From positions 124,001 to 188,000 of the forward strand of contig JAHHIC010000094.1 of assembly GCA_019359035.1 (NCBI GenBank): DNA of 64,000 bases, given 5' to 3'. The translations under genes and the position numbers were made by a program. This DNA is from Scytonematopsis contorta HA4267-MV1. Its GTDB lineage: Bacteria > Cyanobacteriota > Cyanobacteriia > Cyanobacteriales > Nostocaceae. This document shows, piece by piece, positions 24,738 through 33,371 of this stretch. The notes below the pieces were generated by a model, which worked only from the letters and a program-made list of their open reading frames with translations, was not told where the DNA came from and ran no database searches. Every line of letters begins with the position of its first letter. Within the stretch, counting starts at the first letter, position 1.

Positions 24738-26036
24738 TTAGAAATTCATTCTTAGTTGTCCAGATATACTCTGATTGTTGTAACTGTTTGCACCGTTATT
24801 TTGCTGACGGACATTGCTGGAACCGTAGCCAAAATCTGCTTCTATGTTTTTAGAAATCTTTGCTGTACAGCGACCTTCGTAACTAAAAGCATTACTAAAG
24901 TTTCCTGTCAATCTTTGCTGTCCCAGATTTGTGGTCACACGACACCGTAGTGATTCAGATATATTGCCTTCCCAACCAACCTCACCGTTATAAACTAGAA
25001 AGTCTGGTGGTGAAAAATATCCTTTTGAATTCTGATTGTCTGATGCGTAACTCCAGTTGAATAAGTTAGCTGCAACAAAAAAGTTTCCTAGTTTACGTTC
25101 TAATCTGCTGACTATCTGCTTCTCTGAGTTGCCGTCATTGTATAATCCTTGGCGATAATGGGCGTAAAAGCTTGTTTTGGGGTCAATTTGCCAGTAAACA
25201 TTGGGTCCAAATCGCCAAGCTGTAATTTGGTTTTCTAAGGTTTTAGCATTGAATTTATAAGGGCCCTGTTCAACGAATCCTGATACAAATAGACCAGATT
25301 CTAATTTGTCCTCTGGAGACAAGTTGACGTAAATTGGAGCTTCTACTTTGGCATTCAAATTTATTGCTGTCGGTAAACGATTAAATATATCAACTCCACC
25401 ACCAGCTTGTACTTTATATTCACCGATTTTTCCTTCCCAACCTAGCTGAATGGGAATGTTCGTAACTGTGTCAATATTTCGCTGTTCAAAGGTATTAAAT
25501 CCTGTCTTGACACGTAATTTTTGGTCATCGGGTAAGCTGAATTGTAAGGTTGGTTCAATGATTACATTGTTTCGTTCGCTGTTGCTATCGTTCTGAAAAT
25601 TGACTTGTATCCCTTCTAATGAGAAATCTGGTTTTGATTCTGATTCTGGTGTGGGTAAAGAGTTGTCTGATAGTTTTGCTGGTTTTGTCTGCATCAAGTT
25701 CAATGTGTAGGAGTTTGGTTTGGGTACTGTTACAGGTGAGTTTAGTTCAGGTTTAAAGCTCTCAGGTATAGCAACTACAGGTACTTGTCTAAGCTTTGTA
25801 TCTATATCTGTATCTGTTACATCTGCATCAGTATTAGATGTTTCTTGGGAACTTTCTACCTGTAATTCAGTATTGGAGGAGGATACTGGTGGAGACATAT
25901 TATTTTCAGCTTGAGCTTGTAACTTGATTCCGGACAGAAACCACAAAGCTATTACCAGCATCAAAATTTTTTCCAGCTTCAGGTTATCTAAGAGAACTTT
26001 TGTGTTCCAAAGACGTTGAAGTTTACTATTTTGCAT
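24738..26036 (-). CDS. predicted outer-membrane beta-barrel protein
   Basis: 432 residues: N-terminal hydrophobic signal (about 24-42, LQAQAEN follows), a disordered Ser/Thr/Pro/Asp-rich segment (about 45-140), then alternating polar/aromatic strands to the end (IEPTLQFSLPDDQKLRVKTG, SFYAHYRQGLYND, CRVTTNLGQQRLTG, IEADFGYGSSNV), closing SGQLRMNF with the terminal Phe typical of outer-membrane barrels. It is the first gene of the operon and could serve as the export pore, comparable in position to PgaA or BcsC, although it lacks the TPR region those proteins carry. No close family name recognised. Confidence 0.7.
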   Translation of the reverse strand: MQNSKLQRLWNTKVLLDNLKLEKILMLVIALWFLSGIKLQAQAENNMSPPVSSSNTELQVESSQETSNTDADVTDTDIDTKLRQVPVVAIPESFKPELNSPVTVPKPNSYTLNLMQTKPAKLSDNSLPTPESESKPDFSLEGIQVNFQNDSNSERNNVIIEPTLQFSLPDDQKLRVKTGFNTFEQRNIDTVTNIPIQLGWEGKIGEYKVQAGGGVDIFNRLPTAINLNAKVEAPIYVNLSPEDKLESGLFVSGFVEQGPYKFNAKTLENQITAWRFGPNVYWQIDPKTSFYAHYRQGLYNDGNSEKQIVSRLERKLGNFFVAANLFNWSYASDNQNSKGYFSPPDFLVYNGEVGWEGNISESLRCRVTTNLGQQRLTGNFSNAFSYEGRCTAKISKNIEADFGYGSSNVRQQNNGANSYNNQSISGQLRMNF

Positions 26037-26735
26037 AGCATTTTAATCCTTATTTGTCATCTGTGTATAGCTGTATCTTATTGTGGGTTTATGTGATTTA
26101 TTTAAACTCAGTGTAAAAATGAGTACTTTATTTTTAAAGAAATCACAAAGCATGTGGGTGAATACTTAGATGCAAAAAAGTAATAAATTTATAGAGAATA
26201 AAGTGAAATTAATTAATTAATCATAGAAAATTAGTACAAACAATAGCTTTGCCTGCACTTAATATTGAATACTTTACGAGCGTGATTCAAAATTATTTAT
26301 TAGTAGTTCCCACGAGAATGATTTTCTTTTTTCTGCAATTTCTTAACAGGTTGCAAAATAATTAGCTAGCTAACTAAAGTATTTAAAAATTGCCTAAGCA
26401 AGGTTAATGAGATGCACCCTGAATCAATAGGGGTATTTTTAAGGTATTTGATATGAACTAGATTACTCTAAGTTTTGGGTACAGATACCTTTGTTTGCTG
26501 CGTTTTCAGTATAAAAGAACAAACGTGACAAACTTGTGACAAAATTGGTTGATTTTTTTATTATGTTAAAACTTTACAAATAGCTGTGGAACCTAGTAAA
26601 TATTAAGGACATCAATAATAATAAATTTGACATGGTAAAAGTCTACACAAGTAGCTCTTTATACTGAGGCTCGCCTGTCGGAAGGTATTATTATCCCCTG
26701 TGTCTAATCGATTTCCCCAATTAATGAGGTTCCAA
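26037..26735. other. divergent intergenic region
   Basis: About 700 AT-rich bases between the divergent polysaccharide operon (-) and the coiled-coil gene (+). Presumably holds both promoters. The only repeat I note is GTGACAAA twice in direct orientation (26525-26532 and 26536-26543), 11 bases apart, which could be a tandem regulator site. Confidence 0.5.
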
Positions 26736-27326
26736 ATGAGTAAAATGAACAGAGAAGAGATACGCGAGCGACTTGGCAATATCGACCAAATCCGCGACAT
26801 TATTTTTGGGGTGCAGTTAAGGGAGAACGAAAATCGCTTCTGTAAGCTTGAGTCTGACGTTTTGCTGTTACAAACAGAAATGCTTAAGCAATTTGAACAA
26901 TTGAGGATAAATTTTGCGGGGGAATTAAAAACTGCGGTTGAGACGTTGGAAAAAAGACTTAAATCCACGAGTCTTAACACTCAAGAGGAAACTGCGGATT
27001 TACAGCAGCAGGTGGACAGGCTGAATCGCAAATTTTCTCATAGTTTACAGTCGATTGATGAAGAATTAAGTAGGCAAAGTAGCTCAATTAGAAGTGAAGC
27101 GTTTGAATCTAAATCTAAATTTGAAGATGATATAACGGCTTTACGTGATTTAGTTTTGGAAGAACTGGAACTACGCTTTTCTCAGTTAAGTGAAAGTAAG
27201 ATTTCTCGTGATGATATGGCTGAAACCTTGTTTGTATTAGGAATGCGTCTTAAGGGAAGTGAGTTGATTCCAGAATTAGGACAAGCACGGAATGAAAGCA
27301 GTAAGCATAGTTTAGTCAGCTTCTAA
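26736..27326 (+). CDS. coiled-coil protein of unknown function
   Basis: 196 residues from ATG 26736, chosen because GAGG lies seven bases upstream; a GTG 36 bases earlier is less likely. The sequence is almost wholly charged and helical, with coiled-coil heptads (LLLQTEMLKQFEQLRINFAG, DLQQQVDRLNRKFSHSLQSI), and then a conserved-looking C-terminal segment SRDDMAETLFVLGMRLKGSE. No signal peptide or membrane helix. It stands alone between two minus-strand polysaccharide loci. I recall similar proteins in filamentous cyanobacteria but no established function. Confidence 0.75.
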   Translation: MSKMNREEIRERLGNIDQIRDIIFGVQLRENENRFCKLESDVLLLQTEMLKQFEQLRINFAGELKTAVETLEKRLKSTSLNTQEETADLQQQVDRLNRKFSHSLQSIDEELSRQSSSIRSEAFESKSKFEDDITALRDLVLEELELRFSQLSESKISRDDMAETLFVLGMRLKGSELIPELGQARNESSKHSLVSF

Positions 27327-27344
27327 AAAACTCACCTTAAATAA

Positions 27345-27390
27345 TTCGCAAATTGCAAATCACGAATTGCGAATTGCGAATTGCGAATTG
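27345..27390. repeat. GAATTGC heptad array
   Basis: Four exact GAATTGC-phase units at 27364-27390, preceded by degenerate ones. The same heptad is at 33408-33442. Lies between convergent genes. Confidence 0.85.
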
Positions 27391-27476
27391 TTTAATGAGA
27401 ATTTTTTATTTTTTGATTAAATTTAATTGATGGTTTTTCTACTAATTGCCACGTTATAACTGCAAAAGCAGTTTTG

Positions 27477-28664
27477 TTAGCAAACACGGTTATTATAATA
27501 ATCATATGTAAGACAATGACTATGTAACCATCTATCATTTACAGATGAAGAATATAACCATTTTTCGATGAAATCAGCCCATTTCACTGGAATTTGTAAA
27601 TTTTGCCAAGAAATATCAGATGCGGCGGAAATTTGTGCATATAAACTTGGTTGAGAAAGTAGTTGAATAATACATTCAGCAAGTTTTTTTGGATAACATG
27701 CAGGAAAAATCATTGCATTAACTTCGTGTTGCAAATTAGCTCGAAACATCGGATGATTTGATGCCACTAATGGAGTGTGGGTACAAAATGCTTCGTAAAT
27801 TGTAAATGGACATGCTTCAGGATACTCATACCAGCTAGGAACGACAACTATGTCCCCATCCCTCATCAACTTAATCACTTGGTGATTGGGAACTAGTCCT
27901 AAAAAATTCACATAATTGTGAATTCCTAAACTTTCTGCGCGATTAGTAAATTGTTCTATTTCTCCACCACCAGCAATTTCTAGACTCACAGGAAAACCTG
28001 TGTCACGTAAAATTGCTAACGCATCTAAAATATCACCAACACCTTTCGACTCAATAACAGAACCAACATAAACTAACTTCCACGTATCTCCATTACGTTG
28101 GAGTTGTTTTGCAGCAAATAATTCCGGGGTGACAGAATGAACCCAATCATAAGGAATAATTTTGTCAGGATTAACTCCTATTTGCTGAAGCGAGAAACAA
28201 GCATTGACGCCATGATTTCCAATCCAGTCTATTTGTGGATGATTTAATAAACGTGCGAGGAAAAAATTTTTCCACTGATGGTGTAACTTTGTTCCTAAAA
28301 AAGAATCTGCTAGTAAGCCAATAACTTTCACTTTATTCTCGATTGCCCAGCGAAAAATTCCTGGAATCGGAAAATGAACTACTAAATGTGTTGGCTTATG
28401 TGCATCAATGATTTGCAAAATATGACTTATATTTTGATATGGTTCAAGTCCCGCAGCAATTACACGTAGACTTTTAGCTATTACATGATTATATACCTCT
28501 GTTGTGTTACAACATAATAAAATTACTTCATCAATTTTTTCACTAATACTTAAAACTGTATTAAGTACATATTTTTGTGAATGATATGTCTCTATTCCAT
28601 CTTTGAAACAAAGCTGAAATGCTTGGTGATAATCACCACTATATTGAACAATTAAAAGACGCAT
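27477..28664 (-). CDS. GT4-type glycosyltransferase (cluster A, last gene)
   Basis: 395 residues with GT-B fold features: an N-terminal MRLLIVQYSGDYHQAF, linker KLVYVGSVIESKGVGDILDA, and the C-terminal donor-site motif VVPSWYEYPEACPFTIYEAF (E-x7-E type) followed by THTPLVASNHP. Such enzymes add one sugar from an NDP-sugar to a lipid-linked repeat unit at the cytoplasmic face of the membrane. It is 25 bases downstream of the WecG-like gene and is the terminal gene of cluster A; there is no counterpart in cluster B. Acceptor and sugar unknown. Confidence 0.88.
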   Translation of the reverse strand: MRLLIVQYSGDYHQAFQLCFKDGIETYHSQKYVLNTVLSISEKIDEVILLCCNTTEVYNHVIAKSLRVIAAGLEPYQNISHILQIIDAHKPTHLVVHFPIPGIFRWAIENKVKVIGLLADSFLGTKLHHQWKNFFLARLLNHPQIDWIGNHGVNACFSLQQIGVNPDKIIPYDWVHSVTPELFAAKQLQRNGDTWKLVYVGSVIESKGVGDILDALAILRDTGFPVSLEIAGGGEIEQFTNRAESLGIHNYVNFLGLVPNHQVIKLMRDGDIVVVPSWYEYPEACPFTIYEAFCTHTPLVASNHPMFRANLQHEVNAMIFPACYPKKLAECIIQLLSQPSLYAQISAASDISWQNLQIPVKWADFIEKWLYSSSVNDRWLHSHCLTYDYYNNRVC

Positions 28665-28689
28665 TTGAGTAACCCGTGATTATATTTAT

Positions 28690-29451
28690 TCAATTCAGTT
28701 TGATGATACCGAAAAATCGCTGTTTTAGTATTAGCCAAATAAACTGTGGATTACCAATGATGTAGCGTTTCCATAAGCGTTGTGGTTCAACAATTAACCT
28801 AAATAACCATTCTAAACCCGTTTTCTGCATCCATACAGGTGCTCTTTGTACCATATTGCTGACTAACTCAAAGCTAACTCCAATACCAACAGAAATTGGT
28901 ACTCCTAACTGCTGATAGTTAGCGTGTATCCAGTATTCTTGTTTTGGAGCACCCAATCCAACAAAAAGGATATCTGGTTTTACTGCCTTAATCTTGGAAG
29001 TGATGAGTGCTAGTTCTTCTCGTTTTGACTCAAAACCATAAGGGGGACAATGAGTACCAACAATTTTTAGATTAGGATGTCGTGCTTGGAGAATTTGCTT
29101 AGCTTTTTCAGCAGCACCAGGACGACCACCTAAAAAAAATACTTTCAGTTCTTTCTCTTCAGCAATTGCACATGATGTTTCAAACAAATCTGTGCCATTA
29201 ACTCGTCCATTAAGTGGTGTTTGCAGAAAATTCGCAGACCAAAGCAGGGAGACTCCATCCGGTACTACCAAAAATGCTTTGCGATAGATATCACGAAATC
29301 TTGAATCTTTCTGTAGGTTCAGAATATGGTCTGCGTTAGGAGTGACTACATATTCTGGCAAACCTCGTTCTTGAACGTGATTAATAATTCTATCAATCAC
29401 TTCATTAAAGCTATATCTATCTATATAAACGCCACCGATATTTACTCGCAT
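28690..29451 (-). CDS. WecG/TagA/CpsF-family glycosyltransferase
   Basis: 253 residues, GT26. The family signature TPNADH (37-42) is followed by VVPDGVSLLW with the conserved DG, FLGGRPGAAEKA, and VGLGAPKQEYWI. The C-terminus (GLEWLFRLIVEPQRLWKRYI) is amphipathic and typical of membrane attachment. These enzymes transfer the second sugar (for example ManNAc or ManNAcA) onto undecaprenyl-PP-sugar. It lies 38 bases after the initiating transferase of cluster A, exactly the enzymatic order expected. A diverged second family member stands at the opposite end of cluster B (60488). Confidence 0.93.
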   Translation of the reverse strand: MRVNIGGVYIDRYSFNEVIDRIINHVQERGLPEYVVTPNADHILNLQKDSRFRDIYRKAFLVVPDGVSLLWSANFLQTPLNGRVNGTDLFETSCAIAEEKELKVFFLGGRPGAAEKAKQILQARHPNLKIVGTHCPPYGFESKREELALITSKIKAVKPDILFVGLGAPKQEYWIHANYQQLGVPISVGIGVSFELVSNMVQRAPVWMQKTGLEWLFRLIVEPQRLWKRYIIGNPQFIWLILKQRFFGIIKLN

Positions 29452-29489
29452 GAATTAATCTCCTGAAAGAAGTAATTTTGATATCTAAG

Positions 29490-30917
29490 TTAATAAGCGC
29501 CCTTTTTTTGCAAAACAACCTTCACAGTCTTCAGCAAAATTTGTAAATCTAGCCATAGTGACCAATCCTGAATATATCTCAGGTCTAACTGCACCACCTG
29601 CTCAAAATCGTCAATCTCAGAGCGTCCAGAAACCTGCCATAATCCAGTAATCCCAGGTAAAACTTCTTGACGGATAAAATGAGTTGTCTTAAATCTTTCA
29701 ACATCTCTTAGTGGTAGAGGACGAGGACCGACAAAACTCATATCTCCCAGTAAAACATTAAAAAGTTGTGGTAATTCGTCTAAACTGTAGCCACGTAAAA
29801 ATTTTCCAACTCGTGTGATACGAGGGTCTTCTTTAATTTTAAAAAAAATACCGTCCTTAGCTTCGTTTTTTTCTTCTAGAACAACTTGTAACTGTTCAGC
29901 ATTCATCACCATTGTCCGAAACTTCCACATATTAAACTTTTGACCATGTAGACCAATTCTCTCTTGTTTAAATAAAATTGAACCAGGAGAATCAAGTTTA
30001 ATTAATATGGCAATCAACAAATACAAAGGTGAAAGTAGGAATAACAAAATCGTTGCTCCAAAAATATCAAAGCCTCGTTTTACCCAAAAATCGCTACCTG
30101 TAATAATTGGTGCAGGAATTGTCATACAAGGCAATTCCCCAATCATCGAAATCTCAAACTTTGGTGTAATAATTTCTGTTTGTGCTGGAATAATTCTTAG
30201 GGTAATACCAGCAGTATAAAAATTCCAACTTATATATAAACGGTTTTTGATTGAATTCCAAGACACAAAAGCTTCTTCTATACGTCTTTCTCTCAGATAT
30301 TCAAATGTTGCTTCTCGGTTAGACTTATCCAGAGAACCAGCATTAGCGATTCCACATATTTTGAAGTACTGATTTTTTTCTATAAACTTGATATTTGCTT
30401 GTTCATCCTCTACATCAGAAATAAGAAAAACAGAATGAAGGACTGCTCCTTTTTGGCGAACTAACTTCGTTGCAATATCAAAGATAAAGCGACCAGCAGA
30501 GATACAAGTAATAGAGAATAACCAAAATAGTATAAAAGTTGAACGCCAAATATAAAGATTTGGTTCATAAAGAAAAGCAATTAATAGTAGTAGTAGACTC
30601 GCTAAAGAAACTGCTTTAAATAGACTAAAATAGTTACGACGATTGTCACCAGCACCGTACAATCCTAATGCTGCTATAATACCTAATTCCACAGAGAAAA
30701 TGAGCAATAAAAAATAAGAATAGTTTGCCCATAAAGAAGTAAACATATCCCCATAAAATAGCGCCAGCTTCAATGCTAAACTTAAAGATATTGCATCTAA
30801 GCAAATTAATATCAATGTCCGCAATAATCTGATATACAATCCTCTTTGTAAACTGGTTATTTTTGCAGACCTTAAGTCTGATTGAAAATTGACTAATGGG
30901 ATTTCTCTATAAGTCAT
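29490..30917 (-). CDS. initiating sugar-phosphate transferase (WbaP/WcaJ type), cluster A
   Basis: 475 residues. Four N-terminal helices (about 28-135), a Rossmann-like middle region, one further helix (about 285-305) and a C-terminal polyprenyl-phosphate sugar-1-phosphate transferase domain: KRGFDIFGATILLF, KQERIGLHGQKFNMWKFRTM, DPRITRVGKFLRGYSLDELP, MSFVGPRPLP and PGITGLWQVSGRSEIDDFE. It attaches the first sugar phosphate to undecaprenyl phosphate and so starts each repeat unit. Paralog of equal length at 46614; residues differ throughout but core motifs are the same. Confidence 0.95.
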   Translation of the reverse strand: MTYREIPLVNFQSDLRSAKITSLQRGLYIRLLRTLILICLDAISLSLALKLALFYGDMFTSLWANYSYFLLLIFSVELGIIAALGLYGAGDNRRNYFSLFKAVSLASLLLLLIAFLYEPNLYIWRSTFILFWLFSITCISAGRFIFDIATKLVRQKGAVLHSVFLISDVEDEQANIKFIEKNQYFKICGIANAGSLDKSNREATFEYLRERRIEEAFVSWNSIKNRLYISWNFYTAGITLRIIPAQTEIITPKFEISMIGELPCMTIPAPIITGSDFWVKRGFDIFGATILLFLLSPLYLLIAILIKLDSPGSILFKQERIGLHGQKFNMWKFRTMVMNAEQLQVVLEEKNEAKDGIFFKIKEDPRITRVGKFLRGYSLDELPQLFNVLLGDMSFVGPRPLPLRDVERFKTTHFIRQEVLPGITGLWQVSGRSEIDDFEQVVQLDLRYIQDWSLWLDLQILLKTVKVVLQKKGAY

Positions 30918-30949
30918 GGTCTTATCCTCTTAATTTTTGGCTACAACTT

Positions 30950-32290
30950 TTAAAATAATTTATCAATAGGCAATCCGTATCCTAAAGTATTTCTAATTAA
31001 TAAAAATAAAGTAAGTACTCCAATAAAAAAAACTGTCGTTTGAACATCTTGAACAAAACAGAAGAGCTTTTCTTGCCAAAGTCCATAAAGGTTAACTATA
31101 TACAAGGGTAAATCGCTGAGTGCAATCACAGTAATTGCCCCAATAACGCCAAAACTTTGATATATCAAAGGTACAGCTAAAGTAATTATTCCGAACCTCG
31201 CAAAATTACTTTGAGCAGAATATAAAGGTTTACTAATTGCTAAGAGAGCGGGACTAGTAGTATAAAAAAGCAAAGAAAACCACATACCACAGCATAATAT
31301 TGGCATCATCCAAGCAGCATCTGTATATCTGTTATCGTATAAAATACTGACAACTAAATCGCCAGTAGTTATCAGTCCAGCTAATATAATCCCAAATCCT
31401 AATAATATTATTTGTCTTTGCGGAAGAATTTTTGCTCTTAAAACTGACCTCGGTAAATCTGCTTGCTTACAAATAGTGGGAAAAATGACTCGGTGACTAA
31501 GTTGTTTTATAATTTCTCTGGGAATACTTGCCAATGTCCAAGCTATTATATAGACCCCCAACATTTTAAATGATAGTAGTTTTCCTAAAACAAAGTAATC
31601 AGCTTGTTCTGCGGCAAACATTAGTGTAGATGCAACAAACATCCACTTTCCGAAAGAGAGAATTTCTTTAACTGCATCCTTGTCCCACTGCAATTTATTA
31701 GAATATCTAGGGATTAACCAATAGCTAGTGAATAATTTGTAGATTGCTGGAAGCCAAGTTCCAAAAGCTAAAGTCCAAATACTAGGAATTCGCCAAACTA
31801 AAAAAATTAATGTACAAAAATAAGCAATTTGTAGTACTAGTTCATATAGTGATAGCTTACGTAATTCCATCTGACGATGGAGAGTATGTATACTAGTAGA
31901 ACTAAATCCATCAAAAACTGTAGAAAATACAACAATCGGAATCAGCCACATGAACCTTTGTTCGTTGTAAAAATGTGCAATTGGAAAACTAATAAGTATG
32001 CACAGCAGCCAAATTACTACACCGCGAATGATTTGTAAAGTCCAAGCTGTATTTAAAAAAGTTGCTTCATCACCTCGCTTACTATTAACAATATTTTGAC
32101 TAATACCAATATCAGAAAAAAGTTCTAGCCCCATTCTGAGAGTATTAACCAAAGCCATTAAACCAAAAAATTCTGGTTGAAGGAGACGAGTTAAAATTAA
32201 ATTATTGCCAAATCTGAGTATGTAACTGCCTCCAAAACAAGCTATTGTCCAGATTGCACCATTAATTGCACGTTTTTTTAAGGAGGTCAT
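30950..32290 (-). CDS. Wzx-type polysaccharide flippase, cluster A
   Basis: 446 residues with about 12 predicted membrane helices and no soluble domain, MOP-superfamily (Polysacc_synt_3 group). N-terminal KKRAINGAIWTI..FGGSYI and RLLQPEFFGLMALVNTLRMG are typical. It is predicted to move the undecaprenyl-linked repeat unit to the periplasmic face for polymerisation. One base separates its start from the previous gene's stop. The paralog at 48120 has the same length. The helix count is by hydropathy judged by eye. Confidence 0.93.
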   Translation of the reverse strand: MTSLKKRAINGAIWTIACFGGSYILRFGNNLILTRLLQPEFFGLMALVNTLRMGLELFSDIGISQNIVNSKRGDEATFLNTAWTLQIIRGVVIWLLCILISFPIAHFYNEQRFMWLIPIVVFSTVFDGFSSTSIHTLHRQMELRKLSLYELVLQIAYFCTLIFLVWRIPSIWTLAFGTWLPAIYKLFTSYWLIPRYSNKLQWDKDAVKEILSFGKWMFVASTLMFAAEQADYFVLGKLLSFKMLGVYIIAWTLASIPREIIKQLSHRVIFPTICKQADLPRSVLRAKILPQRQIILLGFGIILAGLITTGDLVVSILYDNRYTDAAWMMPILCCGMWFSLLFYTTSPALLAISKPLYSAQSNFARFGIITLAVPLIYQSFGVIGAITVIALSDLPLYIVNLYGLWQEKLFCFVQDVQTTVFFIGVLTLFLLIRNTLGYGLPIDKLF

Positions 32291-32291
32291 G

Positions 32292-33371
32292 TTATGTAGG
32301 AGATAAAGGAATAAGACTTTTCATGTTTGTAACTAAAGTTTGAATATATTTACTGTGATTGAATTCATTTCGTATTAGTTCATAACCTTTTTTAGCCTGA
32401 GCTTCTGCTTTTTGAGGGTCATTTAATAACCCCTCAATTGCTTGCTTCAGCCCAACAGAGTCACCAGGATTAACACCAGTAACTATACCAGAATCAATTA
32501 GTTTATTAATGATTCTGCCTTTTGGTGAACGGGTTATTATTACAGGTCGCTGACAAGCCATCGCTTCTAGCATGGTAGTAAGTCCGGCTTGGTAGTTATT
32601 CTTAAAAAGTGGAACTACTACTAAGTCGGAATCACGGTAAAGTTGTAATAAATCATACCATTCGTAATAGTCAAATGACATGTTATTAGGAGTTGTTTTT
32701 GGGAACGTTTTTTTTGATGCATTTGCATTCTGCGAAAAAGCACAAACCTTTACATCAACATCTAAGTCTTTAGTCGCATCAGCCAAAGTTCGATAGTCTC
32801 GTTTTTCCAAACCACCACTCCCAATCAATGGACGTAACTTTTTATCTGAAGCTGCTCCTGGTGTGAAAAATGATGTATCTACTGGTGGGTATGAAACCAT
32901 TTCATAGATATTTTGCTCTGATAAATGCAAATAGTTGCGAAGAAATTCTGCCTGCGAATTACTATAAGTGACAAACAAATCAATTCGGTTTGCTATGTCA
33001 AACAACTTCAATGCTAAATGACCTCGTATTCGGTTGATGTTGTTGAAAAGCACCATAATCTTGGGTCGTCGATTTTTAGCAGAGCAAAGAACAGCGATGG
33101 GAATACCTAAGCTTTCCCCGTCGCAATATATAACATCACCATCTTGAACTTGCGAAGATAATTGCCGTGCTAATGCCCAGTATTCGGGACACCCTATAAT
33201 TTTTGCAAGAATTCTATCTACAGGCAAAATTTTAATTTTCTTTGCTTGATGAATTGTTGCTCCCAAAAGCTGACTCATTTCCCACATTACATGCGATGGA
33301 CATTTTCCAGCTAGGGCATTTTTGGCAATAGCTTCTAAATCACAATTTGTATTTAAGGCTATGTGGAACAT
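32292..33371 (-). CDS. GT4-like glycosyltransferase found only in cluster A
   Basis: 359 residues from ATG 33371 (MFHIALNTNCDLEAI). The open frame continues to 33449 but the added 26 residues are read from GAATTGC and GGGGAGT repeats, so the internal ATG is preferred. The C-terminal half resembles GT-B donor-site regions: DLVVVPLFKNNYQAGLTTML, EAMACQRPVIIT. It adds a sugar during repeat-unit assembly; specificity unknown. Cluster B has no counterpart; at the same position B holds a 29-base repeat array (49482-49585). The gene overlaps the end of the GT4 ORF upstream because that ORF runs through the repeats. Confidence 0.85.
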   Translation of the reverse strand: MFHIALNTNCDLEAIAKNALAGKCPSHVMWEMSQLLGATIHQAKKIKILPVDRILAKIIGCPEYWALARQLSSQVQDGDVIYCDGESLGIPIAVLCSAKNRRPKIMVLFNNINRIRGHLALKLFDIANRIDLFVTYSNSQAEFLRNYLHLSEQNIYEMVSYPPVDTSFFTPGAASDKKLRPLIGSGGLEKRDYRTLADATKDLDVDVKVCAFSQNANASKKTFPKTTPNNMSFDYYEWYDLLQLYRDSDLVVVPLFKNNYQAGLTTMLEAMACQRPVIITRSPKGRIINKLIDSGIVTGVNPGDSVGLKQAIEGLLNDPQKAEAQAKKGYELIRNEFNHSKYIQTLVTNMKSLIPLSPT

